From: VRUE01 sp963728835
GTDB taxonomy: Bacteria > Actinomycetota > Thermoleophilia > Solirubrobacterales > 70-9
Direction of reading: 5' to 3'
Assembly: GCA_963728835.1 (NCBI GenBank)
Contig: CAVSKZ010000003.1
Location: forward strand, 248,001-312,000
Length of the DNA stretch: 64,000 nucleotides
A program made the position numbers and the translations under genes. The number at the start of each line of letters is the position of its first letter. Position 1 is the stretch's first letter. The notes beneath the pieces were generated by a model that searched no databases, had not been told where the DNA came from, and saw only the letters and a program-made list of their open reading frames with translations. Positions 33,562-41,261 of the stretch are shown here, one piece after another.

Positions 33562-34310
33562 GGTGCTTTCTCCAGCAGCACCACGGTCGAGCCGACATGG
33601 GCCTCGGTGGCCGGGATCTGGCGCCGGCCGACCGGCAGCAGCCCGGCCTGGGCGGCCTCGCCTTCGAGCTCCGCGGCGCCGAGCACCCGCAGCTCGACCT
33701 CGTTCATCTCGTCCTCCATGTTCCCCTCGGGGTCGACGGTCTGGCGCAGGCGGCGCAGCACGATCCGGTCGGGGCCGACGACCGGCTCCAGCGGCAGGCT
33801 CGAGTAGATCCAGCCGTCCACCTGGCGCACGTCGGGCAGCGGCGGGGGCGACCCCTGGGGCGCCGGCGGCAGATCCTCGACGATCGCGAAGGCAGCGCGG
33901 CTGCCGGGATCCATGCAGTCGGCCGTGCACCGAAGGCAGTCGCCTCGCTCTTCCCTGCCGGCCAGGAGCTGGATCAGCTGCATCGGCGCGAGGATCAGGC
34001 TGAACGTGGTCCCGAAGGGGCCGAAATCGCGTACGTCCTCCACCTCCGCGTCGCCAGACGTGCCCCGGCACTTCTCCCACACGGCCCCGACCAGGTCGGG
34101 GTCCCGGTCGAGGCCGATCACCAGGTTGGGCAGGCGAGAGGAGAGGTGGTGGACGACGCGGCCGGCGCCGCAGCCGAGCTCCATGATCGCGTCGTCCTCG
34201 CGGAGCGAAGCGGCCAGCTCCTCCCAGAGCGGCAGATCGGCCTCGTAGTCGCCGCACTCCACTTCGTTCCAGATGACCGCCTCGGGGTCGTTGCCGGAGA
34301 ACAGCCTCAT
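33558..34310 (-). CDS. SAM-dependent methyltransferase embedded between murT and gatD
   Basis: Class I methyltransferase fold of 250 residues: LPLWEELAASLREDDAIMEL and GCGAGRVVHHL (motif I), VIGLDRDPDLV (motif II), then FSLILAPMQLIQLLAGREER. A CLRCTADC cysteine cluster sits in the middle. It overlaps gatD and murT by four bases on each side, so all three are translationally coupled. This suggests a role linked to cell-wall precursor amidation, but the substrate cannot be read. Such an insertion is not part of the standard murT-gatD operon of Gram-positive bacteria. Confidence 0.82.
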   Translation of the reverse strand: MRLFSGNDPEAVIWNEVECGDYEADLPLWEELAASLREDDAIMELGCGAGRVVHHLSSRLPNLVIGLDRDPDLVGAVWEKCRGTSGDAEVEDVRDFGPFGTTFSLILAPMQLIQLLAGREERGDCLRCTADCMDPGSRAAFAIVEDLPPAPQGSPPPLPDVRQVDGWIYSSLPLEPVVGPDRIVLRRLRQTVDPEGNMEDEMNEVELRVLGAAELEGEAAQAGLLPVGRRQIPATEAHVGSTVVLLEKAP

Positions 34311-35680
34311 CGCCAGAACTCCTCAGCGTGCCCGCGGTCCGCGAGCAGCTTGCGCACTTCCAGCAGGGCGGTGTAGGTGGGAAGGGCGAAGAGGCGCCCG
34401 CCGGCGCCGGCGAGCGCCCGGTCGAGCGAGGCCCCGATCTCCGGCTCCACCTCGATCGCCTCCACTGGCCAGCCAGAGTACTTCAGGCGTACCGCAAGCT
34501 CCGCCGCCCGCGTCCCGGCGCAGACGACCCGGCGCACCGCGCCGGCGAGCAGCTCGAAGTCGGCGTCCCAGACCCAGGAGACGTCGCGCCCGTCGGCGAT
34601 CCGGTCGTTGAGCGCGATCCAGAGGTCCAGTCCCCCTTCGCCGGCCTCGAGGCGAAGCGTGCGCAGCACCTCGTTGGCGCCGGCCGGGTTCTTGATCAGC
34701 AGGATCGAGAGCGGCGTTCCGCCGACCTCGATCGTCTCGACCCGGCCGAAGGCCGCCTTCATCCCGGCCAGGGCGGAGGCGATCCGCTCCGGCGCCACGC
34801 CGAGCTCCAGTCCGGCGGCGACTGCGGCAAGGGCGTTGTAGACGTTGTAGAGGCCCGGTAGGGGGAGCTCCAGCCGGATCGGGCCGAAGGGGGTGCGCAT
34901 CGCCACGCGCGAGCCCTCCATGCCGAGCAGATCGATCTCGGTCGCCGCAACCGCCGGCTTGGGGCGCCGCGCGCCGCAGCCGGGGCAGGAGTAATGGCCG
35001 AGATGGCCGACGAAGGCTCGCTCGTAGGCGTAGGGACGGCCGCAGCGGCGGCAGTGCTTGGCGTCGAAGGCGTGCTGGAGCTCGGGCAGGGCCTGCGAGG
35101 CGTCCTCGATGCCGAAGTAGGCGATGCCCCCTCGCGGCTCGCCGGCCGCGTCGCGACCGAGGTCGGCGATCGCCGGATCGTCGGCGTTGAGGACGAAACG
35201 CGTGCGACCCGCCCGCGCCTCGACGACCCGTGCCCAGTCCTCGGCGAGTGCCTCCATCTCCCCGTAGCGGTCGAGCTGGTCGCGGAAGAGGTTGCCGAGG
35301 ACGATCAGCGAGGGATCGAGATGGGCGGCCACCTGCCCGAGCCAGGCCTCGTCGACCTCGAAGAGTCCCTCCCGGCCCTGCTGCTCCAGGAGGGCGGTGG
35401 CGACGCCCCAGGCCATGTTCGAGCCGGCCCTGTTGTGGACCGGGCGGCGACCGTCGGCTTCGAGCAGCGCGGCGATCATCCCCGCCGTGGTCGTCTTGCC
35501 GTTGGTGGCGCTGACGATCGTCGCGCCGCCGTCGAGACCCGCTCCCAGGCGCCGCAGCGCCTCGGGCTCCAGCTTCAGCAGGAGGCGCCCGGGGAGGGTG
35601 GTGCCGCCACCGCGGCCGCTCCTGCGGCTGGCGGCGCCCACCGCGCGGGCGAGGGCGACCTTCGCGCCGAAGGCGGTCAA
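34307..35680 (-). CDS. murT: Lipid II isoglutaminyl synthase, MurT subunit
   Basis: Mur-ligase-fold partner of GatD. ATP loop VSATNGKTTTAGMIAALL, NRAGSNMAWG and LGNLFRDQLDRYGE mark the Mur ligase core. A four-cysteine zinc ribbon (CRRCGRPY and CPGCGARR) near residue 210-230 is the MurT hallmark that separates it from MurE and MurF. The C-terminal DUF1727 domain holds LLIKNPAGANEVLRTL. Length of 457 residues is typical. The TTG start overlaps the lipid kinase stop by four bases. Confidence 0.94.
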   Translation of the reverse strand: MTAFGAKVALARAVGAASRRSGRGGGTTLPGRLLLKLEPEALRRLGAGLDGGATIVSATNGKTTTAGMIAALLEADGRRPVHNRAGSNMAWGVATALLEQQGREGLFEVDEAWLGQVAAHLDPSLIVLGNLFRDQLDRYGEMEALAEDWARVVEARAGRTRFVLNADDPAIADLGRDAAGEPRGGIAYFGIEDASQALPELQHAFDAKHCRRCGRPYAYERAFVGHLGHYSCPGCGARRPKPAVAATEIDLLGMEGSRVAMRTPFGPIRLELPLPGLYNVYNALAAVAAGLELGVAPERIASALAGMKAAFGRVETIEVGGTPLSILLIKNPAGANEVLRTLRLEAGEGGLDLWIALNDRIADGRDVSWVWDADFELLAGAVRRVVCAGTRAAELAVRLKYSGWPVEAIEVEPEIGASLDRALAGAGGRLFALPTYTALLEVRKLLADRGHAEEFWR

Positions 35681-36570
35681 GGCCCGGCTGCGGGCGCGAG
35701 CACGTTGAGGGCGCGGGGCAGGATGCGCAGCGAGGCGGGGAGCTCGGTCAGGTGCTCGCCGTCCGCGTAGACGGGGAACGGACGGCTCGCGGTCAGTTCC
35801 AGGTGCGGGGCCCGGAAGACGCGCACCTGGTCCTCCTCGACGTGGGTGCCCTTGAACACCTTCGGCAGGTTACCCACGAAGCGCAGCTTGCTTCCCTCGC
35901 CGACGGTGACGACGTCGAACTCGCCGTCGTCGAGCTCGGCGTCGGGCGCGATGTACATGCCGCCGCCGAAGGCGCGGTTGTTGGCGACCGAGACCGAGTA
36001 GCCGGTGAACCGGTAGCGCTCCTCGTCGACCCGGACCGTGAAGCGGCCGGGCTTCCAGGCCAGCAGCGTGCGGACGGCGGCGTAGGCATAGACGAGGTTG
36101 CCGCGCATGAAGGAGGTCTCGTTGGCCACCCGGTTGGCTTCGGAGTCGAAGCCGACGCTGACGATGCCGAGGAAGCGCTTGCCGTTGGCCTCGCCGACGT
36201 CGATCTGGCGGGTCTCTCCGGCGGCGAGGACCGCGACGCCGCCGGCCGGGTCGCCGGGGATGCCGAGCACGCGGGCGAGGTCGTTGCCGCGGCCGGCCGG
36301 GATGATCCCCAGCGGCGTCTCGGCACCCGCCATCGCCCCGCCGACGGCGCCGACGAGACCGTCACCGCTGCAGACGACGGGCAGCTCACCCGCCTCGACC
36401 GCGTGCAGCGCCCGCTCCACGCCGTCCTCGAGGCCCTTGGTCCGCTCGACCCGAAAGGGAATCCGCCGCTCGTCCAGCTCCTGCTCGACCTTGGGCAGCA
36501 ACTTCAGCGTGCGGCCGTGCGCGGAGTGCGGGTTGACCAGCAGGGTGAGCGGCATTCCCTCGATTGCCAT
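35677..36570 (-). CDS. Diacylglycerol/sphingosine kinase-family lipid kinase
   Basis: Lipid kinase of the DagK/LCB5/YegS family, probably phosphorylating diacylglycerol or a related lipid. LLVNPHSAHGRTLKLLP opens the catalytic domain; the nucleotide motif normally written GGDGT reads SGDGLV here, and IPAGRGNDLARVLG is intact. The C-terminal half carries FGGGMYIAPDAELDDGEFDV and VYADGE. 297 residues. First gene of the four-gene run leading to murT, the methyltransferase and gatD, with a TAGGCT box nine bases before the ATG. A link to recycling of lipid carriers is plausible but inferred. Confidence 0.88.
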   Translation of the reverse strand: MAIEGMPLTLLVNPHSAHGRTLKLLPKVEQELDERRIPFRVERTKGLEDGVERALHAVEAGELPVVCSGDGLVGAVGGAMAGAETPLGIIPAGRGNDLARVLGIPGDPAGGVAVLAAGETRQIDVGEANGKRFLGIVSVGFDSEANRVANETSFMRGNLVYAYAAVRTLLAWKPGRFTVRVDEERYRFTGYSVSVANNRAFGGGMYIAPDAELDDGEFDVVTVGEGSKLRFVGNLPKVFKGTHVEEDQVRVFRAPHLELTASRPFPVYADGEHLTELPASLRILPRALNVLAPAAGP

Positions 36571-36579
36571 CGAGTGGGC

Positions 36580-36585
36580 AGCCTA
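36580..36585 (-). promoter_or_regulatory. Leaderless -10 box of the lipid kinase-murT-gatD operon
   Basis: Reverse-strand TAGGCT, nine bases before ATG 36570. Confidence 0.4.
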
Positions 36586-36600
36586 GATGGACGGCCCGGG

Positions 36601-37083
36601 TCAGTCGGGCCGGCCGAGGCGGCCGACGTAGAAGTTGCCGTTTGCAGGCGCCTCGGTCCGCACCGCGGTGAAGCCTTGCCTCGCGAGCCCACGCGCAAGC
36701 GATCGGGGCCTTGGCCGCAAAGGCCATCGCGGGCTCTCGGAGTAGATCAGGTGACCGCCCGGGCGCAGGACCCGCACGATCTCCTTGGGCCACAGGTTCC
36801 CGTGCAGCTGAGCGACGAGGTCGAAGAACTCATCGGGATAGGGGAGGGAGGATGCCTTGCCCACCTTGAACGCGACCCGCCCCTCGGGGTCGAGGCCGAT
36901 CCGGGCGGTCGCCTCCCGGACCATCTCGGGCGAAGGGTCCAGCCCCCGGACCCGCGCCGCCGGGAACTCCCGCGCCAGCAGCAGCACTGCCTCGCCGTCC
37001 CCGCAGCCGACGACCAGGGCGCGTTCGGGCGCCGGCACGTGGAGCACGGCGGATGCCAGCGAGATCAGCGAGGGAGCGGGCAC
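36601..37083 (-). CDS. SAM-dependent methyltransferase, small
   Basis: Class I methyltransferase of 160 residues. Motif I is ALVVGCGDGEAVLLLAREF, motif II VRGLDPSPEMVREA, and the post-I region DEFFDLVAQLHGNLWPKEIV leads to VLRPGGHLIYSESPRW. It is shorter than most members, with an abbreviated C-terminal half. GTG 37083 is the start. It faces the cyclophilin gene divergently across 58 bases that contain a direct repeat of CCCGATCATC. It ends just upstream of the lipid kinase operon. Substrate unknown. Confidence 0.8.
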   Translation of the reverse strand: MPAPSLISLASAVLHVPAPERALVVGCGDGEAVLLLAREFPAARVRGLDPSPEMVREATARIGLDPEGRVAFKVGKASSLPYPDEFFDLVAQLHGNLWPKEIVRVLRPGGHLIYSESPRWPLRPRPRSLARGLARQGFTAVRTEAPANGNFYVGRLGRPD

Positions 37084-37126
37084 GCACCCCGATCATCGCA
37101 AGCGCCCGGGCGGTCACCCGATCATC

Positions 37127-37132
37127 TAGGCT
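37127..37132 (+). promoter_or_regulatory. Leaderless -10 box of the cyclophilin gene
   Basis: TAGGCT lies nine bases before ATG 37142. The direct repeat CCCGATCATC (37088-37097 and 37117-37126) immediately precedes it. Confidence 0.4.
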
Positions 37133-37141
37133 TCCGCCGCG

Positions 37142-37858
37142 ATGGACGAGGATCAGCAGCAGCAGGGACAGGGGCAGCAGGGGTTCGACCAGCGCCTGAT
37201 CATCCTCGGCGTCTTCGCCCTGATCGCGGTCGGCGTGGTCGCGGCGATCCTGATCGGGCGCAGCGGGGGCGACGAGGACTCGGCCACGACGGCAAGCGCG
37301 GGCGGCTGCCGGGAGGTCGAAGCGCCGAAACCGAAGACGGTCAGCTTCGATGCGCCGAAGCAGGTCCTCTCGAAGGGCGAGCAAGCCACTGCCGTCGTCG
37401 AGACCAGCTGCGGCAGCTTCGAGATCGCGCTCGACACCGAGCGCGCACCGAAGACGGCCAACTCCTTCGCCTTCCTCGCCGAGGAAGGTTTCTACGACGA
37501 CCTCACCTTCCACCGCGTCGCGCCCGGTTTCGTGATCCAGGGCGGCGACCCGGAAGGGACCGGCACCGGCGGGCCCGGCTACAGCGTCGACGAGAAGCCG
37601 CCGGCGAACCTCGCCTACACCAAGGGCGTCGTGGCCATGGCCAAGAGCGCCGCGGAGCCGCCGGGGCGCTCCGCCAGCCAGTTCTACGTGGTCACCGCGC
37701 CGGACGCCGGGCTGCCCCCCGAATACGCGCTCGTCGGCAGGGTCAGCGGGGGCTACGACGTCGTCGAACGGATCGAGGCGCTTGGCCCAGGCGAAGGTGG
37801 AGACGGCGAACCCACTCAGACGGTCCTGATCGAGGAGATGACGGTCGAAAAGGGCTGA
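37142..37858 (+). CDS. Membrane-anchored cyclophilin-type peptidyl-prolyl isomerase
   Basis: Peptidyl-prolyl cis-trans isomerase outside the cytoplasmic membrane. A Gln-rich N-terminus, one TM anchor (LIILGVFALIAVGVVAAILI) near residues 19-38, then the cyclophilin domain with LTFHRVAPGFVIQGGDP, GVVAMAKSAAEPPGRSASQF and FYVVTAPDAGLPPEYALVG. The catalytic arginine (FHR) and the core QGGD are present. 238 residues. ATG 37142 with a TAGGCT box nine bases upstream. Fits with the redox-folding genes downstream (VKOR and DsbA). Confidence 0.92.
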   Translation: MDEDQQQQGQGQQGFDQRLIILGVFALIAVGVVAAILIGRSGGDEDSATTASAGGCREVEAPKPKTVSFDAPKQVLSKGEQATAVVETSCGSFEIALDTERAPKTANSFAFLAEEGFYDDLTFHRVAPGFVIQGGDPEGTGTGGPGYSVDEKPPANLAYTKGVVAMAKSAAEPPGRSASQFYVVTAPDAGLPPEYALVGRVSGGYDVVERIEALGPGEGGDGEPTQTVLIEEMTVEKG

Positions 37859-37880
37859 GCCGATCCCTCCCTGACTGCCC

Positions 37881-37886
37881 TAGGCT
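37881..37886 (+). promoter_or_regulatory. Leaderless -10 box of the 2-Cys peroxiredoxin gene
   Basis: TAGGCT, seven bases before ATG 37894; it supports this start against longer frames. Confidence 0.45.
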
Positions 37887-37893
37887 CTGGCCC

Positions 37894-38394
37894 ATGGCCA
37901 AGGTCGACGTGGGGGACACGGCACCGGACTTCGAGCTGCCGGGCACGGGCGGGCACACCTTCAAGCTCTCCGCCCACCGCGGGCGCAACGTCGTGCTCGC
38001 CTTCTATCCGGGTGACGCGACCACCGTCTGCACCAAGCAGTTCTGCTCCTACCGCGACAACGCCGAGAGGCTCGACGCGCTCGACGCCGAGGTGGTCGGG
38101 ATATCGCCCCAGTCGGTCGACTCCCACGAGCGCTGGGTCGAAGAGCAGGAGCTCAACGTGCCGCTGCTGGCCGACGAGCAGCTCGAGGTGAGCAAGCGCT
38201 ACGGCGTCACCGCCTGGCTGGGACCCCTGGCCCGCTTCACCGAGCTCGAGGACGTGCCGGGAGGCCGCTACGTGATGCGCTCGATCTTCGTCGTCGACCG
38301 CAGTGGGGTCGTCCGCTACCGGCACGTCTCGCGGACGGGGGCGACCTTCCAGTCGGTGAGCGACATAGAGCGCGCCCTCGCCGCCCTGGGCTGA
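37894..38394 (+). CDS. Peroxiredoxin, BCP/thioredoxin-dependent type
   Basis: Thiol peroxidase of 166 residues. The active site FYPGDATTVCTKQFCSYRD has the peroxidatic cysteine in P-x3-T-x2-C and a second cysteine five residues later, the spacing of atypical 2-Cys BCP enzymes. DFELPGTGGHTFKLSAHRGR opens the thioredoxin fold. A small insertion, TAWLGPLARFTELEDVPGG, precedes the FVVDRSGVVRYRH strand. Unlike the peroxiredoxin at 7354-7812 it has a resolving cysteine. The stop overlaps the next start (TGATG). Confidence 0.92.
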   Translation: MAKVDVGDTAPDFELPGTGGHTFKLSAHRGRNVVLAFYPGDATTVCTKQFCSYRDNAERLDALDAEVVGISPQSVDSHERWVEEQELNVPLLADEQLEVSKRYGVTAWLGPLARFTELEDVPGGRYVMRSIFVVDRSGVVRYRHVSRTGATFQSVSDIERALAALG

Positions 38395-39233
38395 TGCCCG
38401 CGGACAAGGCCGAGCCGCGTGCGTTCAAGGTCGGCGAGGGGCCCGCGATCCATGGCGAGACGACGGGGGAGGGGACGCCGATCGTCCTCTGCCATGGGCT
38501 GACGGCGACCCGCGGCTCGGTCGTCCATGGATCGCGCACCCTGGAGCGCGCCGGGCACGTCGTCGTCACGTACGACGCGCGCGGCCACGGCGATTCCGAC
38601 CCCGCCCCGGGGGACGGGGGTTATGGATACCCGGAGATGGTGGGCGACCTCGAAGCGGTCGTCGAGTCCCGGGCGGGCGAGGGCCCCTTCGTCCTGGGCG
38701 GGCACTCGATGGGCGCTCACACGGCGATTGCCTATGCCCTGCGCCATCCCGGGCGGCTCGCCGGCCTCGTCGCGATCGGGCCGAGCTACCCGGGGTCGGC
38801 TGGCGGCGAGGAGTCGCTCGGCTACTGGGACGGCCTCGCCGCGGCGCTCGAGCACGAAGGCGTCGAGGGCTTCGTCGCCTACATCGACCGGAACCAGCAG
38901 ATCGGCCCCCGCTGGCGCGACTCGGTCCTGCGCTTCACCCGTGAGCGGATGCTGCGCCACCGGCGCCTCGACGCGATCGCCGAGGCGCTGCGGCAGGTCC
39001 CGCGCTCGCAGCCGTTCGAGAGCCTCGAGGACCTGGGGTCGATCGAGGTCCCCACTCTGGTGGTGGCGAGCCACGACGCGGCCGATCCCGGCCACCCATA
39101 CGAGGTCGCGGCCGCCTATGCCGAGCGGATCCCACAAGCGGAGCTGATCAGCGAGGAACCCGGGCAGTCGCCGCTCGCCTGGCAGGGCGGCCGCCTCTCG
39201 CGCGCCATCGCGGCCTTCGCCGCAGGCTCTTAG
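38394..39233 (+). CDS. Alpha/beta-fold hydrolase
   Basis: Alpha/beta hydrolase of 279 residues. The oxyanion region is LCHGLTATRGSV, the nucleophile elbow GGHSMGAHTAI (G-x-S-x-G), followed by a cap domain and the late segment LVVASHDAADPGHPYEVAAAY with the acid residue. The catalytic histidine expected near the C-terminus is not clear: the last region EEPGQSPLAWQGGRLSRAI has none, so activity is uncertain. It is coupled to the peroxiredoxin gene. Could be an esterase or haloperoxidase-like enzyme. Confidence 0.82.
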   Translation: MPADKAEPRAFKVGEGPAIHGETTGEGTPIVLCHGLTATRGSVVHGSRTLERAGHVVVTYDARGHGDSDPAPGDGGYGYPEMVGDLEAVVESRAGEGPFVLGGHSMGAHTAIAYALRHPGRLAGLVAIGPSYPGSAGGEESLGYWDGLAAALEHEGVEGFVAYIDRNQQIGPRWRDSVLRFTRERMLRHRRLDAIAEALRQVPRSQPFESLEDLGSIEVPTLVVASHDAADPGHPYEVAAAYAERIPQAELISEEPGQSPLAWQGGRLSRAIAAFAAGS

Positions 39234-39254
39234 GTTTTCCAAAGAAGCTTCCAA

Positions 39255-39260
39255 TAGCGT
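39255..39260 (+). promoter_or_regulatory. Leaderless -10 box of the VKOR gene
   Basis: TAGCGT, seven bases before ATG 39268. Confidence 0.45.
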
Positions 39261-39267
39261 TGCGGCG

Positions 39268-39699
39268 ATGAAGGCGCCGGCGGAGGGGACGTTGCGGGGG
39301 ATTGCGACCTTCCTGGCGACTTTCGGGATCGGCGTCGCGGCCTACATCGCGATCGAGGAGTCGGGGGGCGGCTCGCCGGTCTGCATCGCCGGCGGGCACG
39401 GGTGTCAGACGGTCGCCGAAAGCTCCTACTCGCACCTGCTCGGGGTCAACATCGCGATCTTCGGGGCCCTCGGCTACGTGCTGCTGCTCGGCGCCGCGCT
39501 TCTCCGCGGCGACCTGGCCCGCATGGCCGGCTTCGCGATCGCCCTGGTCGGCTTCGGCTACAGCCTCTACCTGACCTACCTCGAGGTCTTCACGATCGAA
39601 GCGATCTGCCAGTGGTGCGTGGCCAGCGCGGTTTTGATGACCCTGCTGTTTGCTACGAATTCCCTCCGAATGCTTGCCTACGTGGGTACCGAGCCGTGA
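39268..39699 (+). CDS. Vitamin K epoxide reductase family protein (disulfide-generating)
   Basis: Integral membrane oxidoreductase that passes electrons from DsbA-like proteins to quinones. Four or five TM helices in 143 residues. The loop cysteine pair appears in VCIAGGHGCQTV, and the membrane CXXC active site is ICQWCVAS near residue 112. The conserved serine of the family (SSYSHLLGV) is present. It overlaps the next gene, a DsbA-like protein, by four bases, forming the oxidative-folding pair used by actinobacteria in place of DsbB. Confidence 0.93.
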   Translation: MKAPAEGTLRGIATFLATFGIGVAAYIAIEESGGGSPVCIAGGHGCQTVAESSYSHLLGVNIAIFGALGYVLLLGAALLRGDLARMAGFAIALVGFGYSLYLTYLEVFTIEAICQWCVASAVLMTLLFATNSLRMLAYVGTEP

Positions 39700-40418
39700 G
39701 CGACCGCCAGGACCAGGAGGCGCGCCGCCAGAACCTGATCAAGCTCGCCAGCGCCCTCGCCTTCATCGCCGTGGCCGTCGTCGTCGTGCTGATCGTCGTC
39801 AGCCAGAACCAGAGCAGCGGCGGCGACAGCAGTGACCTCGAGGGCATCGCCGAGGTCAAGCAGGAGCTCTCCGGCATCCCGCAGAACGGCATGATCCTCG
39901 GCGACCCGAAGGCGGAGGTGACCGTGCTCGAGTTCGCCGACCTCCAGTGCCCGGTCTGCAAAGGCTATGCCGAAGAGGTGCTCCCGCAGGTGATCGAAAA
40001 CCAGGTGCGCAGCGGTGAAGCGAAGCTGAGCTTCCGCAACTACACGATCATCGACGAACAGTCGATCCCGGCCGGCGCGGCGGCCCTCGCCGCCGGCAAG
40101 CAGGGCCGGGGCTGGAACTTCGTCGAGCTCTTCTTCCGCAACCAGGGCATCGAGCGCTCCGGCTACGTCACTGACGAGTTCCTCACCGCGATCGCCGAAG
40201 GCGCCGGGGTCCCCGACATCGCCAGGTGGAACAGGGACCGGAAAAGCAAGGCCGTCCTCGACGAAGTCTCCGCGAGCACGGCCCAGGCGAGGGATCTGGG
40301 CTTCACCGGCACGCCGTCGTTCGCGCTCGACGGCCCGGCCACCAACGGCGTCGCAGCCCTGGGAACGCCCGAGTCGGCAGCGGTGCTCGAAGAAGGCATC
40401 GAAGCGGCAGCTGGTTAG
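39696..40418 (+). CDS. DsbA-family disulfide oxidoreductase, membrane anchored
   Basis: Thiol oxidase partner of the adjacent VKOR. An N-terminal TM anchor (ALAFIAVAVVVVLIVVS), a Ser/Gly linker and a Thioredoxin_4 domain with FADLQCPVCKGYAEEVLP (CPVC active site), LSFRNYTIIDEQS and DLGFTGTPSFALDGP, which contains the cis-proline loop. 240 residues from GTG 39696, overlapping the VKOR stop. The C-terminus after the TPSF loop continues for about 30 residues, unlike the truncated DsbA-like frame at 7814-8269. Confidence 0.93.
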   Translation: MSDRQDQEARRQNLIKLASALAFIAVAVVVVLIVVSQNQSSGGDSSDLEGIAEVKQELSGIPQNGMILGDPKAEVTVLEFADLQCPVCKGYAEEVLPQVIENQVRSGEAKLSFRNYTIIDEQSIPAGAAALAAGKQGRGWNFVELFFRNQGIERSGYVTDEFLTAIAEGAGVPDIARWNRDRKSKAVLDEVSASTAQARDLGFTGTPSFALDGPATNGVAALGTPESAAVLEEGIEAAAG

Positions 40419-40456
40419 CGCCGCGCGGCGCGAGGGGCTCCTCGTCGCCCTCAGGC

Positions 40457-40487
40457 GGTGGCTTTGTCCTAAGTAGACATAACCACC
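40457..40487 (+). terminator. Hairpin downstream of the DsbA gene
   Basis: GGTGGCTTTGTC (40457-40468) pairs with GACATAACCACC (40476-40487), ten of twelve positions, around loop CTAAGTA. No U-tract follows. A perfect palindrome GCGCCGCGCGGCGC (40418-40431) lies just upstream. Confidence 0.45.
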
Positions 40488-40519
40488 ATTATCGTGCGTT
40501 GTATTCGGGCGTCCCGCTG

Positions 40520-40566
40520 TTCCGGTGCGCCTTTGCCCCCCAATAAGGGGATAAAGCGCACCGGAA
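40520..40566. repeat. Interrupted palindrome, TTCCGGTGCGC-arm family, copy 2
   Basis: Arms TTCCGGTGCGC (40520-40530) and GCGCACCGGAA (40556-40566) are identical to those at 6112-6160. The inner stem is CCCC/GGGG around CAATAA, and the flanking CCTTT and ATAAA bulges are shared with copy 1. It lies between the convergent DsbA and methyltransferase genes. Confidence 0.87.
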
Positions 40567-40575
40567 GCTAGGGAT

Positions 40576-41244
40576 CTATGCCCTGAGGGTGGCCTGGCCG
40601 TGCACGAGGGGCCTGACCAGCGGCGGTGACTTGGGGAGCTCGCCTTTCTCGACTCGCTCGACGGTGAACGGCGCGGCTTCGATGCTGGCGACGGTGTCGC
40701 GGTTGCAGTGGCAGCCGTCGCCGAGGAAGCGCCAGGGGCCCTCGAGGCGGTCCTGCCAGCGCGCCAGGCCCGGCTCCTCGGAGCGCACGTGCTCGACGAA
40801 GAGCAGCTTGCCGCCCGGCTTCAGCACCCGGGCGGCCTCGTTCAAAGCGGCGCGCGGGTCGGGCACCGTGCAGAGCACCAGGGTGAAGACGGCGGTGTCG
40901 AAGCTGTCGTCCTCGAACGGGAGGCGGTCGGCGGGGGCTTGGACGACGTCGACCGCCCTCCCCCACGTCGCCGTTTTCGGTCGCAATCTGTTGAGCATGT
41001 GCTCGTCGGGCTCGGCGAGCACCAGCTCGGTGACGCCCTCCGGGTAGAGCTCGACGTTGATGCCGGTGCCGGCGCCGATGTCGATCGTGCGCCCGCGCGC
41101 CGGGGCGAGCGTCTCCCGCCGGATCTCGCGCATGCCGGCGTCCTCGGTCGACTTCATCAGGCTGTCGTAGACGGCCGAGAAGAACCTTCCCCAGGTGGCG
41201 TCGTAGATCCGCCCCATCATCGCTTCCGACTTTGACCACGCCAT
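40576..41244 (-). CDS. Class I SAM-dependent methyltransferase (UbiE/METTL7-like)
   Basis: Methyltransferase of 222 residues. Motif I is IDIGAGTGINVELYP, motif II VLAEPDEHMLNRL, then APADRLPFEDDSFDTAVFTL, with LKPGGKLLFVEHV as motif III. The C-terminal half with RFLGDGCHCNRDT is typical of the METTL7/UbiE-like group that acts on small hydrophobic or thiol substrates. ATG 41244 is used; a second in-frame ATG is eight codons in. It is the last gene of the reverse run with the SDR and thiolase genes. Confidence 0.86.
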   Translation of the reverse strand: MAWSKSEAMMGRIYDATWGRFFSAVYDSLMKSTEDAGMREIRRETLAPARGRTIDIGAGTGINVELYPEGVTELVLAEPDEHMLNRLRPKTATWGRAVDVVQAPADRLPFEDDSFDTAVFTLVLCTVPDPRAALNEAARVLKPGGKLLFVEHVRSEEPGLARWQDRLEGPWRFLGDGCHCNRDTVASIEAAPFTVERVEKGELPKSPPLVRPLVHGQATLRA

Positions 41245-41261
41245 AGGTGGGTCAACGTCGG

